From positions 1-55,083 of the forward strand of contig VHBO01000012.1 in NCBI GenBank assembly GCA_016871895.1: 55,083 nt of DNA, in the 5' to 3' direction. Made by a program: the position numbers and the translations under genes. The notes below the pieces were generated by a model that worked only from the letters and a program-made list of their open reading frames with translations, ran no database searches and was not told the DNA's origin. Of the stretch, positions 25,193 to 34,159 are shown one piece after another. The first letter of the stretch is position 1; the number at the start of each line of letters is the position of its first letter. This stretch comes from Gemmatimonadota bacterium (GTDB taxonomy: Bacteria > Gemmatimonadota > Gemmatimonadetes > Gemmatimonadales > Gemmatimonadaceae).

Positions 25193-26500
25193 ATGCCGAC
25201 CTCGCCCCGTCCCGACACCCCCGCCGTCTTCGGTCTCCCCAGCGTCATCGCGCTGATCGTCGGCAACATGATCGGCACGGGGGTATTCACGTCCCTCGGG
25301 TTCCAGGTGGTCGGGACGCAGACCGGCTTCGCACTGCTCGCGCTCTGGTTCGTCGGCGGGCTCCTCTCGCTGATGGGGGCGCTCTGCTACGCCGAGCTTG
25401 GGGCGATGCTGCCACGTTCGGGGGGCGAGTACGTGTACCTCGCGCGCGCGTGGTCACCGGCGCTCGGCTTCACCGGTGGATTCGTCTCCATCACCGCGGG
25501 GTTCGCAGCGCCGATGGCGATCGCGGCGATGGCGTTCGGTCGCTATGCGGCGGCGGTGGTCGCGGTCCCGCCGCTCGTGGCGACGGTCGCGGTAATCGGG
25601 GTCGTCGCGATGGTCCATTGGGTGCACGTGCACGGGGCGCGGCTCTTCCAGGTCGCCACCTCGACGGTGACGATCGGTGTGATCCTCGTCTTCGCCGCCG
25701 TCGGCCTCACCATCGGACCGGTCGAGCCGCTGACCTTCGCGCCGACGGAAGCGGCGTGGCGGGAGATCGCTGCCGCGCCGTTCGCCATCTCGCTCATCTA
25801 CGTGGTGTACGCCTATCACGGGTGGAACGCGGTTGGCTATGTGGCCGGAGAGATCCGGGAGGCCCAGCGTGTGATCCCGCGCGCGGTGGTCGGGGCGGTG
25901 CTCCTCGTCGGTGTGCTCTATCTGCTCTTGCATCTCGTCTTCCTGCGGACGACTCCGATCGCCGCGCTCGCGGGCACCGTGGAGGTCGCGGCGCTCTCAG
26001 CCACGCGCATCCTCGGGCCGGCGGGGGGCCAATTGATGAGCGCGATGATCGCCGTGGTGCTGGTGGCGACGGTTTCAGGGTTCTTGCTCGCGGGCTCGCG
26101 CGTCGCGCGGGCTGTGGCGGCGGGGACGCGTCGCCTCGCGTGGGTGGGCGTGCGCTCGGCGGACGGCGTCCCGCGGCGCGCGCTCGCCGTCCAGGTCGGC
26201 ATCGCGCTCTTCCTGATCGCCACCTCGACCTTCGAGGCGGTCGTCGCCTACGCGGGCGTGGTGCTCAACCTAATGAATCTCCTCGCCGTGCTCGGCGTGA
26301 TGCGACTCCGGCGGATCGCGCCGGAGCTCCCGCGCCCCTTCCGTGTGCCGCTCTATCCGTTCGTGCCGCTCGGCTTCACCGCGATCAGTGTCTGGATGAT
26401 CGGGTTCACCGTCAGTCAGCGCCCCGGGGTGCTCCTCTCCGCGGTGGGGACGCTGGGGCTGGGCATCGTGCTGCATCGCACCGCGGGGACCGTCGAATGA
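25193..26500 (+). CDS. APC superfamily amino acid permease
   Basis: 435 aa, about 12 hydrophobic helices. The N-terminal signature GLPSVIALIVGNMIGTGVFTSLGFQ carries the GxG-type unwound helix 1 motif of APC transporters. CYAELGAMLPRSGGEYVYLAR is the conserved helix-2/3 loop, and YVVYAYHGWNAVGYVAGEI lies at helix 6. It imports or exchanges an amino acid, probably linked to the decarboxylase 46 nt upstream. It overlaps a small membrane protein gene by 4 nt. Confidence 0.88.
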   Translation: MPTSPRPDTPAVFGLPSVIALIVGNMIGTGVFTSLGFQVVGTQTGFALLALWFVGGLLSLMGALCYAELGAMLPRSGGEYVYLARAWSPALGFTGGFVSITAGFAAPMAIAAMAFGRYAAAVVAVPPLVATVAVIGVVAMVHWVHVHGARLFQVATSTVTIGVILVFAAVGLTIGPVEPLTFAPTEAAWREIAAAPFAISLIYVVYAYHGWNAVGYVAGEIREAQRVIPRAVVGAVLLVGVLYLLLHLVFLRTTPIAALAGTVEVAALSATRILGPAGGQLMSAMIAVVLVATVSGFLLAGSRVARAVAAGTRRLAWVGVRSADGVPRRALAVQVGIALFLIATSTFEAVVAYAGVVLNLMNLLAVLGVMRLRRIAPELPRPFRVPLYPFVPLGFTAISVWMIGFTVSQRPGVLLSAVGTLGLGIVLHRTAGTVE

Positions 26501-26709
26501 TCCGTCCGCTCATCGGCTACCTGGGCGCCGCCGCCCTCTTTGTGCTCACGCATCTCTTCCCCGCCGAAGGGGCGGGGATGATGGTCACGGGGACACCCAC
26601 TTTCCTTGCGATGGGCGGCTTCCGCACGCCGGATCCCGGCCATCGCCGCGCGATCGTGACGGCAGTCGTCGGCGCTCTTGGGTGGGTGCTCGGCGCGGCG
26701 ATCGGCTAA
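26497..26709 (+). CDS. Small two-helix membrane protein
   Basis: 70 aa, ATG 26497 overlapping the permease stop (ATGA). Two hydrophobic stretches (LIGYLGAAALFVLTHLF and AIVTAVVGALGWVLGAAIG) are separated by a polar loop with GFRTPDPGHRRA. I recognise no family. Tight coupling suggests a partner of the permease or simply a co-translated protein. Confidence 0.65.
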   Translation: MIRPLIGYLGAAALFVLTHLFPAEGAGMMVTGTPTFLAMGGFRTPDPGHRRAIVTAVVGALGWVLGAAIG

Positions 26710-26718
26710 GCTCTTGCG

Positions 26719-26736
26719 CGCAGGAAGCGGCCTGCG
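26719..26736. terminator. short hairpin between convergent genes
   Basis: CGCAGG (26719-26724) pairs with CCTGCG (26731-26736) over a 6-nt loop, in the 36-nt gap between the small membrane protein gene and the RlmL-like gene. No T-tract. Confidence 0.45.
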
Positions 26737-26745
26737 AGACGCTCC

Positions 26746-27921
26746 TCACCCCAGGGATGGGATTCGAGTTCTGACGAGTCGCACGGGGATCCCCCCGTTC
26801 GACGTCGCGAATCGCTCCGTGAACGGGAGTCCGACCTGCGACTCGAGCCCACGGTCCGCACTCAGCAGCACGAGGTCCCACCCCGCACAACGGGTCCGCG
26901 CCACCTGCCCGAGCCGCGCGAAGAGGTCTCGCAGCGGCTTCGTCTCACCGACCCGGACGCCGTAGGGCGGGTTCGCGATCAGGAGCCCGGGACCGGGCGG
27001 CGGCTCGAGCGCCGAGAGCGGCGCCACACGTAGCTCGATGTCCTGCGCCACGCCGGCGCGTTCGGCGTTGGCGCGCGCGGCGTCGATCGCCCCCGCGTCG
27101 CGGTCCGAGGCGAGGATCGGGGCGGGCGCCGAGGCGAGCATCGCATCGGTGGCCGCCGCGCGGGCCTCGCGCCAGGCTGCGGCATCGGTCTGCGGCCAGC
27201 GCTCCGCCGCGAACCGGCGGCGTAATCCCGGCGCGAAACGACGCGCGCGGAGCGCCGCCTCGATGGCGATCGTCCCCGAGCCGCACATCGGATCGACGAG
27301 CGGGCGCGTCGGATCGTGGTCAGCACCGAAGAGCATCGCGGCGGCGAGCGTCTCGCGGAGCGGCGCGCGCCCCACGGCGAGTCGGTACCCCCGTCGATGC
27401 AACAGCGCACCGGAGGCATCGGCGCTGATGGTGCAGCGGTCGCGGTCGAACCGGACGATGAACAGCTGGGGTGGGTCGTCCGCATCGACGCTGGTCTCCT
27501 CCGGCTCGTCCGCTGTCTCGACGCCCTGCTGCCACGTCGCACCGGGGATGCGGCGCGCGATCGCCCCGGCCACGCGCTCGGCGACCGCGTCGGAGTGATA
27601 GAGCCGCGACTTGCGACAGGTCACCCGCAGGGCGAACGGCGCGCCCGCCGGGAGGACCGTACTCCAGTCGACCTGACGCGCGGCCCGCTCGAGCTCGTGG
27701 AACGCGGTGGCTCGGAAGGACGCGAGCCGCACGATGACGCGGCTGACGGTGCGGAGTCCGAGCTGCGCTGCGGCGAGGCCGGCGGCATCGGTCGTGAACG
27801 AGACGCCGGCGGGCTCCGTCGCGGCGGGAGCGATCCCGAGGGCGACGAGTTCCGCCGACGCGAACGGCGCGAGCCCAGGCGCCGTGACCGCGAAGGCATC
27901 GAACGTGGGTCGCGCGGTCAC
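26746..27921 (-). CDS. THUMP-domain class I RNA methyltransferase (RlmL/YpsC-like)
   Basis: 391 aa. The N-terminal ferredoxin-like/THUMP region (residues ~1-170) is followed by a UPF0020 Rossmann methyltransferase. VDPMCGSGTIAIEAAL is the SAM-binding motif I, ILASDRDAGAIDAARANAE motif II, and LLIANPPYGVRVGE the catalytic NPPY motif of N2-guanine methyltransferases. Relatives modify G2445 of 23S rRNA (RlmL) or tRNA; which RNA is used here is open. It lies 13 nt after msrQ and is probably expressed from the msrP promoter. Confidence 0.87.
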   Translation of the reverse strand: MTARPTFDAFAVTAPGLAPFASAELVALGIAPAATEPAGVSFTTDAAGLAAAQLGLRTVSRVIVRLASFRATAFHELERAARQVDWSTVLPAGAPFALRVTCRKSRLYHSDAVAERVAGAIARRIPGATWQQGVETADEPEETSVDADDPPQLFIVRFDRDRCTISADASGALLHRRGYRLAVGRAPLRETLAAAMLFGADHDPTRPLVDPMCGSGTIAIEAALRARRFAPGLRRRFAAERWPQTDAAAWREARAAATDAMLASAPAPILASDRDAGAIDAARANAERAGVAQDIELRVAPLSALEPPPGPGLLIANPPYGVRVGETKPLRDLFARLGQVARTRCAGWDLVLLSADRGLESQVGLPFTERFATSNGGIPVRLVRTRIPSLG

Positions 27922-27934
27922 GCGGGGACGGCGC

Positions 27935-28582
27935 TCACGCCGTCGCGGACCGACGGGCGTGCATCACGCGCCATCCGAGCAGCCCCGCGAGGACGAGCGT
28001 GCCCATCGCCGGTTCCGCTAGGTCCTTCTTCACCGACATCCCCCAGTGGATGACACCGAGGGCGGGAATCACATACGCGAGGCGGTGCAGCGTCCGCCAC
28101 CGGCGGCCAAGTCGCGCGATCATCTTCGTTGTGGAAGTGATCGCGAGCGGGACCATCAGCAGCAGGGCCGACATCCCGACGACGATGTAGGGGCGCTTGG
28201 TGAGATCCTTCTGCACATCTGCCCACCCGACGTACTCGCTGATCCCGATCTGCACGTCGAGGAGCGCCCACGTGAGGAAATGCACGCCGCCGTAGGCGAA
28301 GCCGTAGAGGCCGAGGGTCCGGCGATGCCGGGCGAGCCAGTTCCACCCAGTGAGCTGGCGGAGCGGGGTGATGGCGAGGCTGGCGAAGAGGAAGCGGATG
28401 GTCCACTCGCCAAGCTCGTGCTCCGCCTGCTTGATCGGATCGGCGCCCATAAAGGAGCGACCGAAGAAGACATCGGCGATCGCCATCGACACGATGCCGA
28501 TGGCAGGGAGGGCGGCACCGTAGTTGAGGAGCGGAGCGAGCCAGCGCGGGGCGGTCGCGAGTCCGAAGCGGGGGGTGGACAT
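27935..28582 (-). CDS. msrQ: MsrQ haem membrane subunit of periplasmic Met-sulfoxide reductase
   Basis: 215 aa, six predicted membrane helices. MsrQ (YedZ) is a b-type haem protein of the ferric-reductase-like family that carries electrons from quinol or flavin reductase to MsrP. His residues occur in YGGVHFLTWALLD, RTLHRLAYVIPALGVIHWGM, as expected for haem ligation. It follows msrP by 26 nt, the usual pairing. The small N-terminus and absence of an extra flavin domain match the family. Confidence 0.92.
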   Translation of the reverse strand: MSTPRFGLATAPRWLAPLLNYGAALPAIGIVSMAIADVFFGRSFMGADPIKQAEHELGEWTIRFLFASLAITPLRQLTGWNWLARHRRTLGLYGFAYGGVHFLTWALLDVQIGISEYVGWADVQKDLTKRPYIVVGMSALLLMVPLAITSTTKMIARLGRRWRTLHRLAYVIPALGVIHWGMSVKKDLAEPAMGTLVLAGLLGWRVMHARRSATA

Positions 28583-28608
28583 CGTCGGGCGAGGGGGAAG
28601 TGGGAGTA

Positions 28609-29550
<942 letters not shown>

Positions 29551-29555
29551 ATCTC

Positions 29556-29561
29556 AATGTA
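29556..29561 (-). promoter_or_regulatory. -10 box of apparently leaderless msrP mRNA
   Basis: On the minus strand TACATT is followed by GAGAT and then the msrP ATG, so transcription should begin at or beside the start codon. Confidence 0.5.
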
Positions 29562-29634
29562 TGATGGGCGCGGCCGGGAAGTTCCGGCGCGGCGCGACGG
29601 CTGGAGGCGTGCGACGCACGCCCCGGCCGTCGCC

Positions 29635-30774
29635 TCACTCGATCGTCTTGGAGAAGCGTCGGACGCTGACGACGACGAGGCCGGCCGCGAAGCCGCAGAG
29701 GACGAGCAGCTCGGGCCAGAGGACCGCGAAGCCGAGCCCCTTCAGCAGGACGCCCCGGATGACCTTGAGGAAGAAGGTCAGCGGCAGGATAGCCCCGATC
29801 CACTGCGCGGGCTCGGGCATCGCCACCCGCGGGAAGAGGTACCCCGACAGGAGGATGTTCGGCAGCATGAAGAAGAAGCTCAGCTGCATCGCCTGCGCCT
29901 GCGACCGTGCCACGGTCGAGACGAGGAGCCCCACCCCGAGGCTCGCGACGATGAACGGGAAGGTCAGTAGATAGAGCGTCGGCAGCGCTCCGCGGATGGG
30001 GATGTCGAAGACGAGTCGCCCGAGGAGGAGCACGACCGTCATCTGCACATAGCCGACGACGACGAACGGCACGAGCTTGCCGAGCATCAACGAGGTGCGG
30101 CCGATCGGCGTGACGATCAGCTGCTCCAGTGTCCCGCGTTCACGTTCGCGTACGATCGCCGATGAGGTGATGATCGTCATCGTGAGCGTGAGGATGATCC
30201 CGATCACACCGGGGACAATGAAGATTGCGCTCCGCTGCGAGGGGTTGTACCAGGGGCGTACGCGCAGGTCCACCGGCGGCGGGACGGGCGGGCCGCGGAG
30301 GCGTGCGACGGTGATTGCCGCGCCGCGCGCCTGGGCCGCGAGTTGGGAGGCGGAGAGGGCCGCGCCCGAGGCCTGCGGGTCGGCAGCGTCCACGATCAGC
30401 TGGGCCTCCGCCGGCAAGCCCCGGGCGATGCGGCGGTGGTAGTCCGGCGGGACGATGAGCGCCGCCGTCGCGGCGCCCCCCTCGATGAGCTGTCGCACTT
30501 CTGCGGCATCGTCGGCCTCCCCCACCCGGCGGAAGACGTCGGTGTTCTCCAGTGCCTCGGCGAGCAGGCGGCTCTCGGCGCTGCGCGATTCGTCCAGCAC
30601 GACCAGAGGCACGTGGCGCACATCCGTCTGGATGGCGTAGCCGAAGAGCATCAGCTGGCCCGCGGGGATCATCGTCATCATCGCGAGGGTCAGCCGGTCG
30701 CGGCGCATCTGGACGAACTCCTTCCAGAGCATCGGCCAGAACGCCGCGGTACGGAGCGCGCGCCAGGGATTCAT
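29635..30774 (-). CDS. ABC-2 type exporter permease
   Basis: 379 aa. The order is one N-terminal helix, a large extracytoplasmic domain (residues ~45-175, including VDLRVRPWYNPSQRSAIFIVPG) and five further helices, as in YhhJ/YbhS-type ABC-2 permeases. It follows the ATPase with a 4-nt overlap, and a HlyD-type adaptor is upstream. This gives a tripartite drug or lipid exporter, but only one permease gene is present where two related ones are common, so the permease may be a homodimer. Confidence 0.88.
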   Translation of the reverse strand: MNPWRALRTAAFWPMLWKEFVQMRRDRLTLAMMTMIPAGQLMLFGYAIQTDVRHVPLVVLDESRSAESRLLAEALENTDVFRRVGEADDAAEVRQLIEGGAATAALIVPPDYHRRIARGLPAEAQLIVDAADPQASGAALSASQLAAQARGAAITVARLRGPPVPPPVDLRVRPWYNPSQRSAIFIVPGVIGIILTLTMTIITSSAIVRERERGTLEQLIVTPIGRTSLMLGKLVPFVVVGYVQMTVVLLLGRLVFDIPIRGALPTLYLLTFPFIVASLGVGLLVSTVARSQAQAMQLSFFFMLPNILLSGYLFPRVAMPEPAQWIGAILPLTFFLKVIRGVLLKGLGFAVLWPELLVLCGFAAGLVVVSVRRFSKTIE

Positions 30775-31577
30775 TCGGCGGCCTCGTCGCGGTGTTGCAG
30801 CATGATGAAGACGTCCTCGATCGTCGGCTGCCCGAACTGACGCGTCACCTCGTCGGGTGTCCCGACCCCGATTAGGTGGCCGCGCGAGAGGAAGGCGAGC
30901 CGCTCGCAGCGCGCGGCCTCGTCCATATAGTGCGTGGTGACGAGCACCGTCGTCCCGTCGCGGGCGAGGCGATGGATCGTCTCCCAGAAGGTCCGGCGGG
31001 CGGCGGGGTCGACGCCCGCGGTCGGCTCGTCGAGAAAGAGGATGTGCGGGTGGTGTGACGTGGCGCAGCCGAGCGCGAGGCGCTGTTTCCAGCCTCCGGA
31101 GAGCGTGCCGGCAAGTTGGTCGCGGCGGACGTCTAGCCCGAGGGTGGTGAGCTGCTCCTCGATGCGATCTCGACGCGCGTCCCCCCTCAGCCCGTACACT
31201 TCCGCGTAGAAGCGGAGGTTCTCGGCAACGGTGAGGTCGTCGTAGAGTCCGTAGCGCTGCGACATATAGCCGATCGAGCGGCGGACCCCCTCGGGATCCC
31301 GCACGACGTCGCGGCCGGCCACGACCGCGGTCCCAGCGCTCGGCTCGAGCAGGCCACAGAGCATCCGGATCGTGGTCGTCTTCCCTGAGCCGTTCGGCCC
31401 GAGGAGCCCGAAGACCTGACCACGCGGCACCTCGAGATCGAGGCCCTCGACGGCGACGCGGTCGCCGAACTGCTTCCGAAGACCGAGCACGCGGACGGCG
31501 GCGTCACCCGCGAGCGTGGCCGGTGCCTCGGGATCTACGATGGATGGCACACCCGTCTGCGGGGCGCCGGTGCTCAC
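30771..31577 (-). CDS. ABC exporter ATPase
   Basis: 268 aa from a GTG that overlaps the adaptor gene's stop (GTGA). Walker A GLLGPNGSGKTTTIRML, Q-loop IGYMSQRYGLYDDL, signature LSGGWKQRLALG (Trp replaces the usual Gln), Walker B ILFLDEPTAGVD and switch His in VLVTTHYMDEA are all present. It is the DRA/CcmA-type ATPase of multidrug exporters and energises the adjoining ABC-2 permease. Confidence 0.92.
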   Translation of the reverse strand: MSTGAPQTGVPSIVDPEAPATLAGDAAVRVLGLRKQFGDRVAVEGLDLEVPRGQVFGLLGPNGSGKTTTIRMLCGLLEPSAGTAVVAGRDVVRDPEGVRRSIGYMSQRYGLYDDLTVAENLRFYAEVYGLRGDARRDRIEEQLTTLGLDVRRDQLAGTLSGGWKQRLALGCATSHHPHILFLDEPTAGVDPAARRTFWETIHRLARDGTTVLVTTHYMDEAARCERLAFLSRGHLIGVGTPDEVTRQFGQPTIEDVFIMLQHRDEAAE

Positions 31578-32554
31578 GGACGGTCGACCGTGATCCGCAC
31601 CGTCACCGGGAGGCCGGCCTTCAGGGTCTCGGTCGTGTCGCGGAACTCGGCGCGGACGGCGAAGAGGAGATCGGCGCGTTCCTGCTCGGTGAGTGCGACG
31701 CGCGGCGAGAACTCAGCGCGTGTTGCAACGTTGCGCACCACGCCTGTAAAGAGTTGATCCGGAAATGCGTCGAGCGTCGCCGTCGCCACCTGACCGGCAC
31801 GCACGAGGGGGAAGCGATCCTGTCCGAGATAGATCCGCACCCACTGCCGGGTCGTCTCCGAGAGCACGATCGCCCGCTCGCCGGCGGCGAGCACCTCGCC
31901 GGGCTCGGCGCGCCGCGTGACCACCCGTCCGGCGACCGGGGCGAGCAGCACGAGGTCGCGGGCCGTCGCCTCGGTGGCGGCCAACGCGGCCTCAGCGTTC
32001 GCCCGCTCGGCGCGCAAGGCGGCGAGGCGCTCGGTGCGTGTACCATCGCGGAGGAGCCGGAGCTGCGCCGTCGCGGCATCGCGACGCGCGGCGGCGACGG
32101 CCGCGGCCGCCTGCGCCGCCTCGAGCTGTTGCGCGGTGGCCATATCGTTCGCTGCGAGCGGCGTGAGCCGGCGGACGTCCGCGGCCGATCGCACGGCCTC
32201 CGCGTCCTGCGCGGCGACCTCGGCCTCCGCCCGTGCGATCTCCGGTGCGAGCGGACCGTGTTCCGCCTCGAGGAGCGCCGCCCGCGCGGCGGCGACGCGT
32301 GCGGTCCGTTGAGCGCGCTCCGCCGCGAGCGTCGGGATCGTCAGGACGGCGAGCGTGTCACCCGCGGCGACGCGATCCCCTTCGTCGACGAGGACGCGGT
32401 CGACGCGTCCCCCCGTCGTCGCCGCGACATCGATCTCGATCGCCTCCAGGGTGCCCGTCCCCTCGACGCGATCCCCCGCCTGGCCGGCGCAGGCCGACAG
32501 GAGGGTGGTGATGCCGAGGACGGCAGAGGTGAGCGGGTGTGGGCGGAGACGCAT
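31574..32554 (-). CDS. HlyD-family membrane fusion lipoprotein
   Basis: 326 aa from the ATG at 32552-32554. A lipobox (LLSACAG) suggests lipid anchoring in place of the usual membrane helix. A biotinyl-lipoyl half (GTLEAIEIDVAATTGGRVD) is followed by a long Ala-rich coiled coil (residues ~85-195) and the second lipoyl half (LLAPVAGRVVTRRAEPGEVL), then a beta-barrel. It bridges the inner-membrane ABC exporter to an outer-membrane channel, which is not encoded here. Confidence 0.88.
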   Translation of the reverse strand: MRLRPHPLTSAVLGITTLLSACAGQAGDRVEGTGTLEAIEIDVAATTGGRVDRVLVDEGDRVAAGDTLAVLTIPTLAAERAQRTARVAAARAALLEAEHGPLAPEIARAEAEVAAQDAEAVRSAADVRRLTPLAANDMATAQQLEAAQAAAAVAAARRDAATAQLRLLRDGTRTERLAALRAERANAEAALAATEATARDLVLLAPVAGRVVTRRAEPGEVLAAGERAIVLSETTRQWVRIYLGQDRFPLVRAGQVATATLDAFPDQLFTGVVRNVATRAEFSPRVALTEQERADLLFAVRAEFRDTTETLKAGLPVTVRITVDRP

Positions 32555-32592
32555 CGTGGGGTTGGTGCAGGACGGTGGCCGCCCCGTCGGGA

Positions 32593-34002
32593 TCAGATCA
32601 GCATCCCGGCGATGGCGGCGGAGGTGAAGGCGGCGAGGTTGCCGGCGATCATCGCGCGGAGCCCGAGCGTGGCAATGTCCCCACGGCGCTCGGGCGCTAG
32701 GCCGCCGATGCCGGCGATCTGAATGGCGATCGAGGAGAAGTTCGCGAAGCCGAGGAGCGCGTAGGTGAGGATCACTGCGCTGCGCGGACTGAGCACCTGA
32801 CCGGCGCCGAGGTCGGTCGCGAACTGCGCGTAGGCGACGAACTCGTTGATCGTCGTCTTGACGCCGATCAGGCTGCCGACGTAGGCCGTGTCGCCCCACG
32901 GTACGCCCATCACCCACGCGAGGGGCCGGAGGAGGAGGCCGAGGAGCATCTGGATGCTGAGCCCATCGACGCCGACGAGCGTGCCGGCCCAGCCGAGGAT
33001 CGCGTTCAACAGGGCGACGAGGGCCACGAAGGCCATCAGCATCGCCGCGACGTTGATGGCGAGCTGGACGCCCTGCGCGGCGCCGTTCGCCGCGGCCTCG
33101 ATCACGCCGTTCTCACCGCTATGGCCACCGAAACGGAAGCGCGAGCGTCCGGGGCGCGGGGTCGCGCCGTCCATCGCGCTCGCCGCACTCCCGATCCCAC
33201 CCTGCGTCTCCGGTACCTCCGTCTCGGGGAGGATGACCTTGGAGAGCGCGAGACCGGCGGGCGCGTTCATCACGCTCGCGGCGAGGAGGTGGGCGGCGAT
33301 CCCGGGGAAGACGCCGGCGAGCATCCCCACGTAGGCGGCGAGGACGCCACCGGAGACGGTCGCGAAGCCGCCGACCATCACCGTGTTGATCTCCGACTTC
33401 GTCATCCGGGCGATGAATGGCTTCACGAGGAGCGGAGCCTCGCTCTGGCCGAGGAAGATGTTCCCCGAGGCGGAGAGGGTCTCCGCACCGGAGGTCTTCA
33501 GGGTCCGCTGCATCACGACGGCGAGCGCCTTCACGATGAGCTGCATCACGCCGAGGTAGTACATCACCGACATCAGCGCGGAGAAGAAGATGATCGTCGG
33601 GAGGACGCTGAACGCGAAGAAGGCGCCGGTCTGCGCGACGACGCCGGCGGAGATCCCCTCTCCCGTGACCGGCACGCTCGACTGCACGAGGTTGCCGAAG
33701 ACGAAGCGCGCCCCCTCCGACTGGAAGCCGATCAGCTTCTCGATCAGGCCGCCGACGTAGGCGAAGACGCCGCGGCCGATGTCGGTCTTCAGCACGATGA
33801 GACTGAACACCAGCTGCAGCGAGAGCGCGGATCCGACGAGGCGCCAATTCACCCGCTTGCGGTCGTGTGAGAGGAGCCAGGCGAGGGCGACCATCACGGC
33901 CACGCCGAGTACGCCGATGAGACGATCCGTGATCGGCAGGTCGAGCCCCTGCTGGGCGGCGGCGAGCCGCTCGGCGGCGGTCTGCGCGAAGACGAGGAAC
34001 AT
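32593..34002 (-). CDS. Concentrative nucleoside transporter (NupC/CNT family)
   Basis: 469 aa from the ATG at 34000-34002. CNT hallmarks: ASGNIFLGQSEAPLLVKPFI, KSEINTVMVGGFATVSGGVL and IGVKTTINEFVAYAQF. These line the nucleoside and sodium/proton sites. It is longer than E. coli NupC because of an N-terminal segment and a ~45-residue polar insertion near the middle (residues ~275-310) rich in Gly, Arg and Ser. It lies 38 nt upstream of the ABC adaptor gene on the same strand. Confidence 0.9.
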   Translation of the reverse strand: MFLVFAQTAAERLAAAQQGLDLPITDRLIGVLGVAVMVALAWLLSHDRKRVNWRLVGSALSLQLVFSLIVLKTDIGRGVFAYVGGLIEKLIGFQSEGARFVFGNLVQSSVPVTGEGISAGVVAQTGAFFAFSVLPTIIFFSALMSVMYYLGVMQLIVKALAVVMQRTLKTSGAETLSASGNIFLGQSEAPLLVKPFIARMTKSEINTVMVGGFATVSGGVLAAYVGMLAGVFPGIAAHLLAASVMNAPAGLALSKVILPETEVPETQGGIGSAASAMDGATPRPGRSRFRFGGHSGENGVIEAAANGAAQGVQLAINVAAMLMAFVALVALLNAILGWAGTLVGVDGLSIQMLLGLLLRPLAWVMGVPWGDTAYVGSLIGVKTTINEFVAYAQFATDLGAGQVLSPRSAVILTYALLGFANFSSIAIQIAGIGGLAPERRGDIATLGLRAMIAGNLAAFTSAAIAGMLI

Positions 34003-34142
34003 CGAGGGGACTCCGGGGCCGGGGTGGGGTACCGCGGGAAGGTAGGGATGTCCGGGTGGGCGGGCCACTCGGGAGCTGGGGCGCCGAGCGAGCCGTGGCG
34101 CGCGGGCCCGGGCCCTCGGGCGGGACGTTCCGACCGCCCCGA

Positions 34143-34159
34143 CCCGCTTTATTTCCGGG
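34143..34159 (+). promoter_or_regulatory. nadB promoter element inside a CCCG/CGGG repeat
   Basis: CCCGCTTTATTTCCGGG runs directly into the nadB ATG. TTTATT (34148-34153) is a candidate -10 box 6 nt before the start. The flanking CCCG and CGGG are inverted. An almost identical arrangement precedes the TPR gene at 47012. Confidence 0.5.
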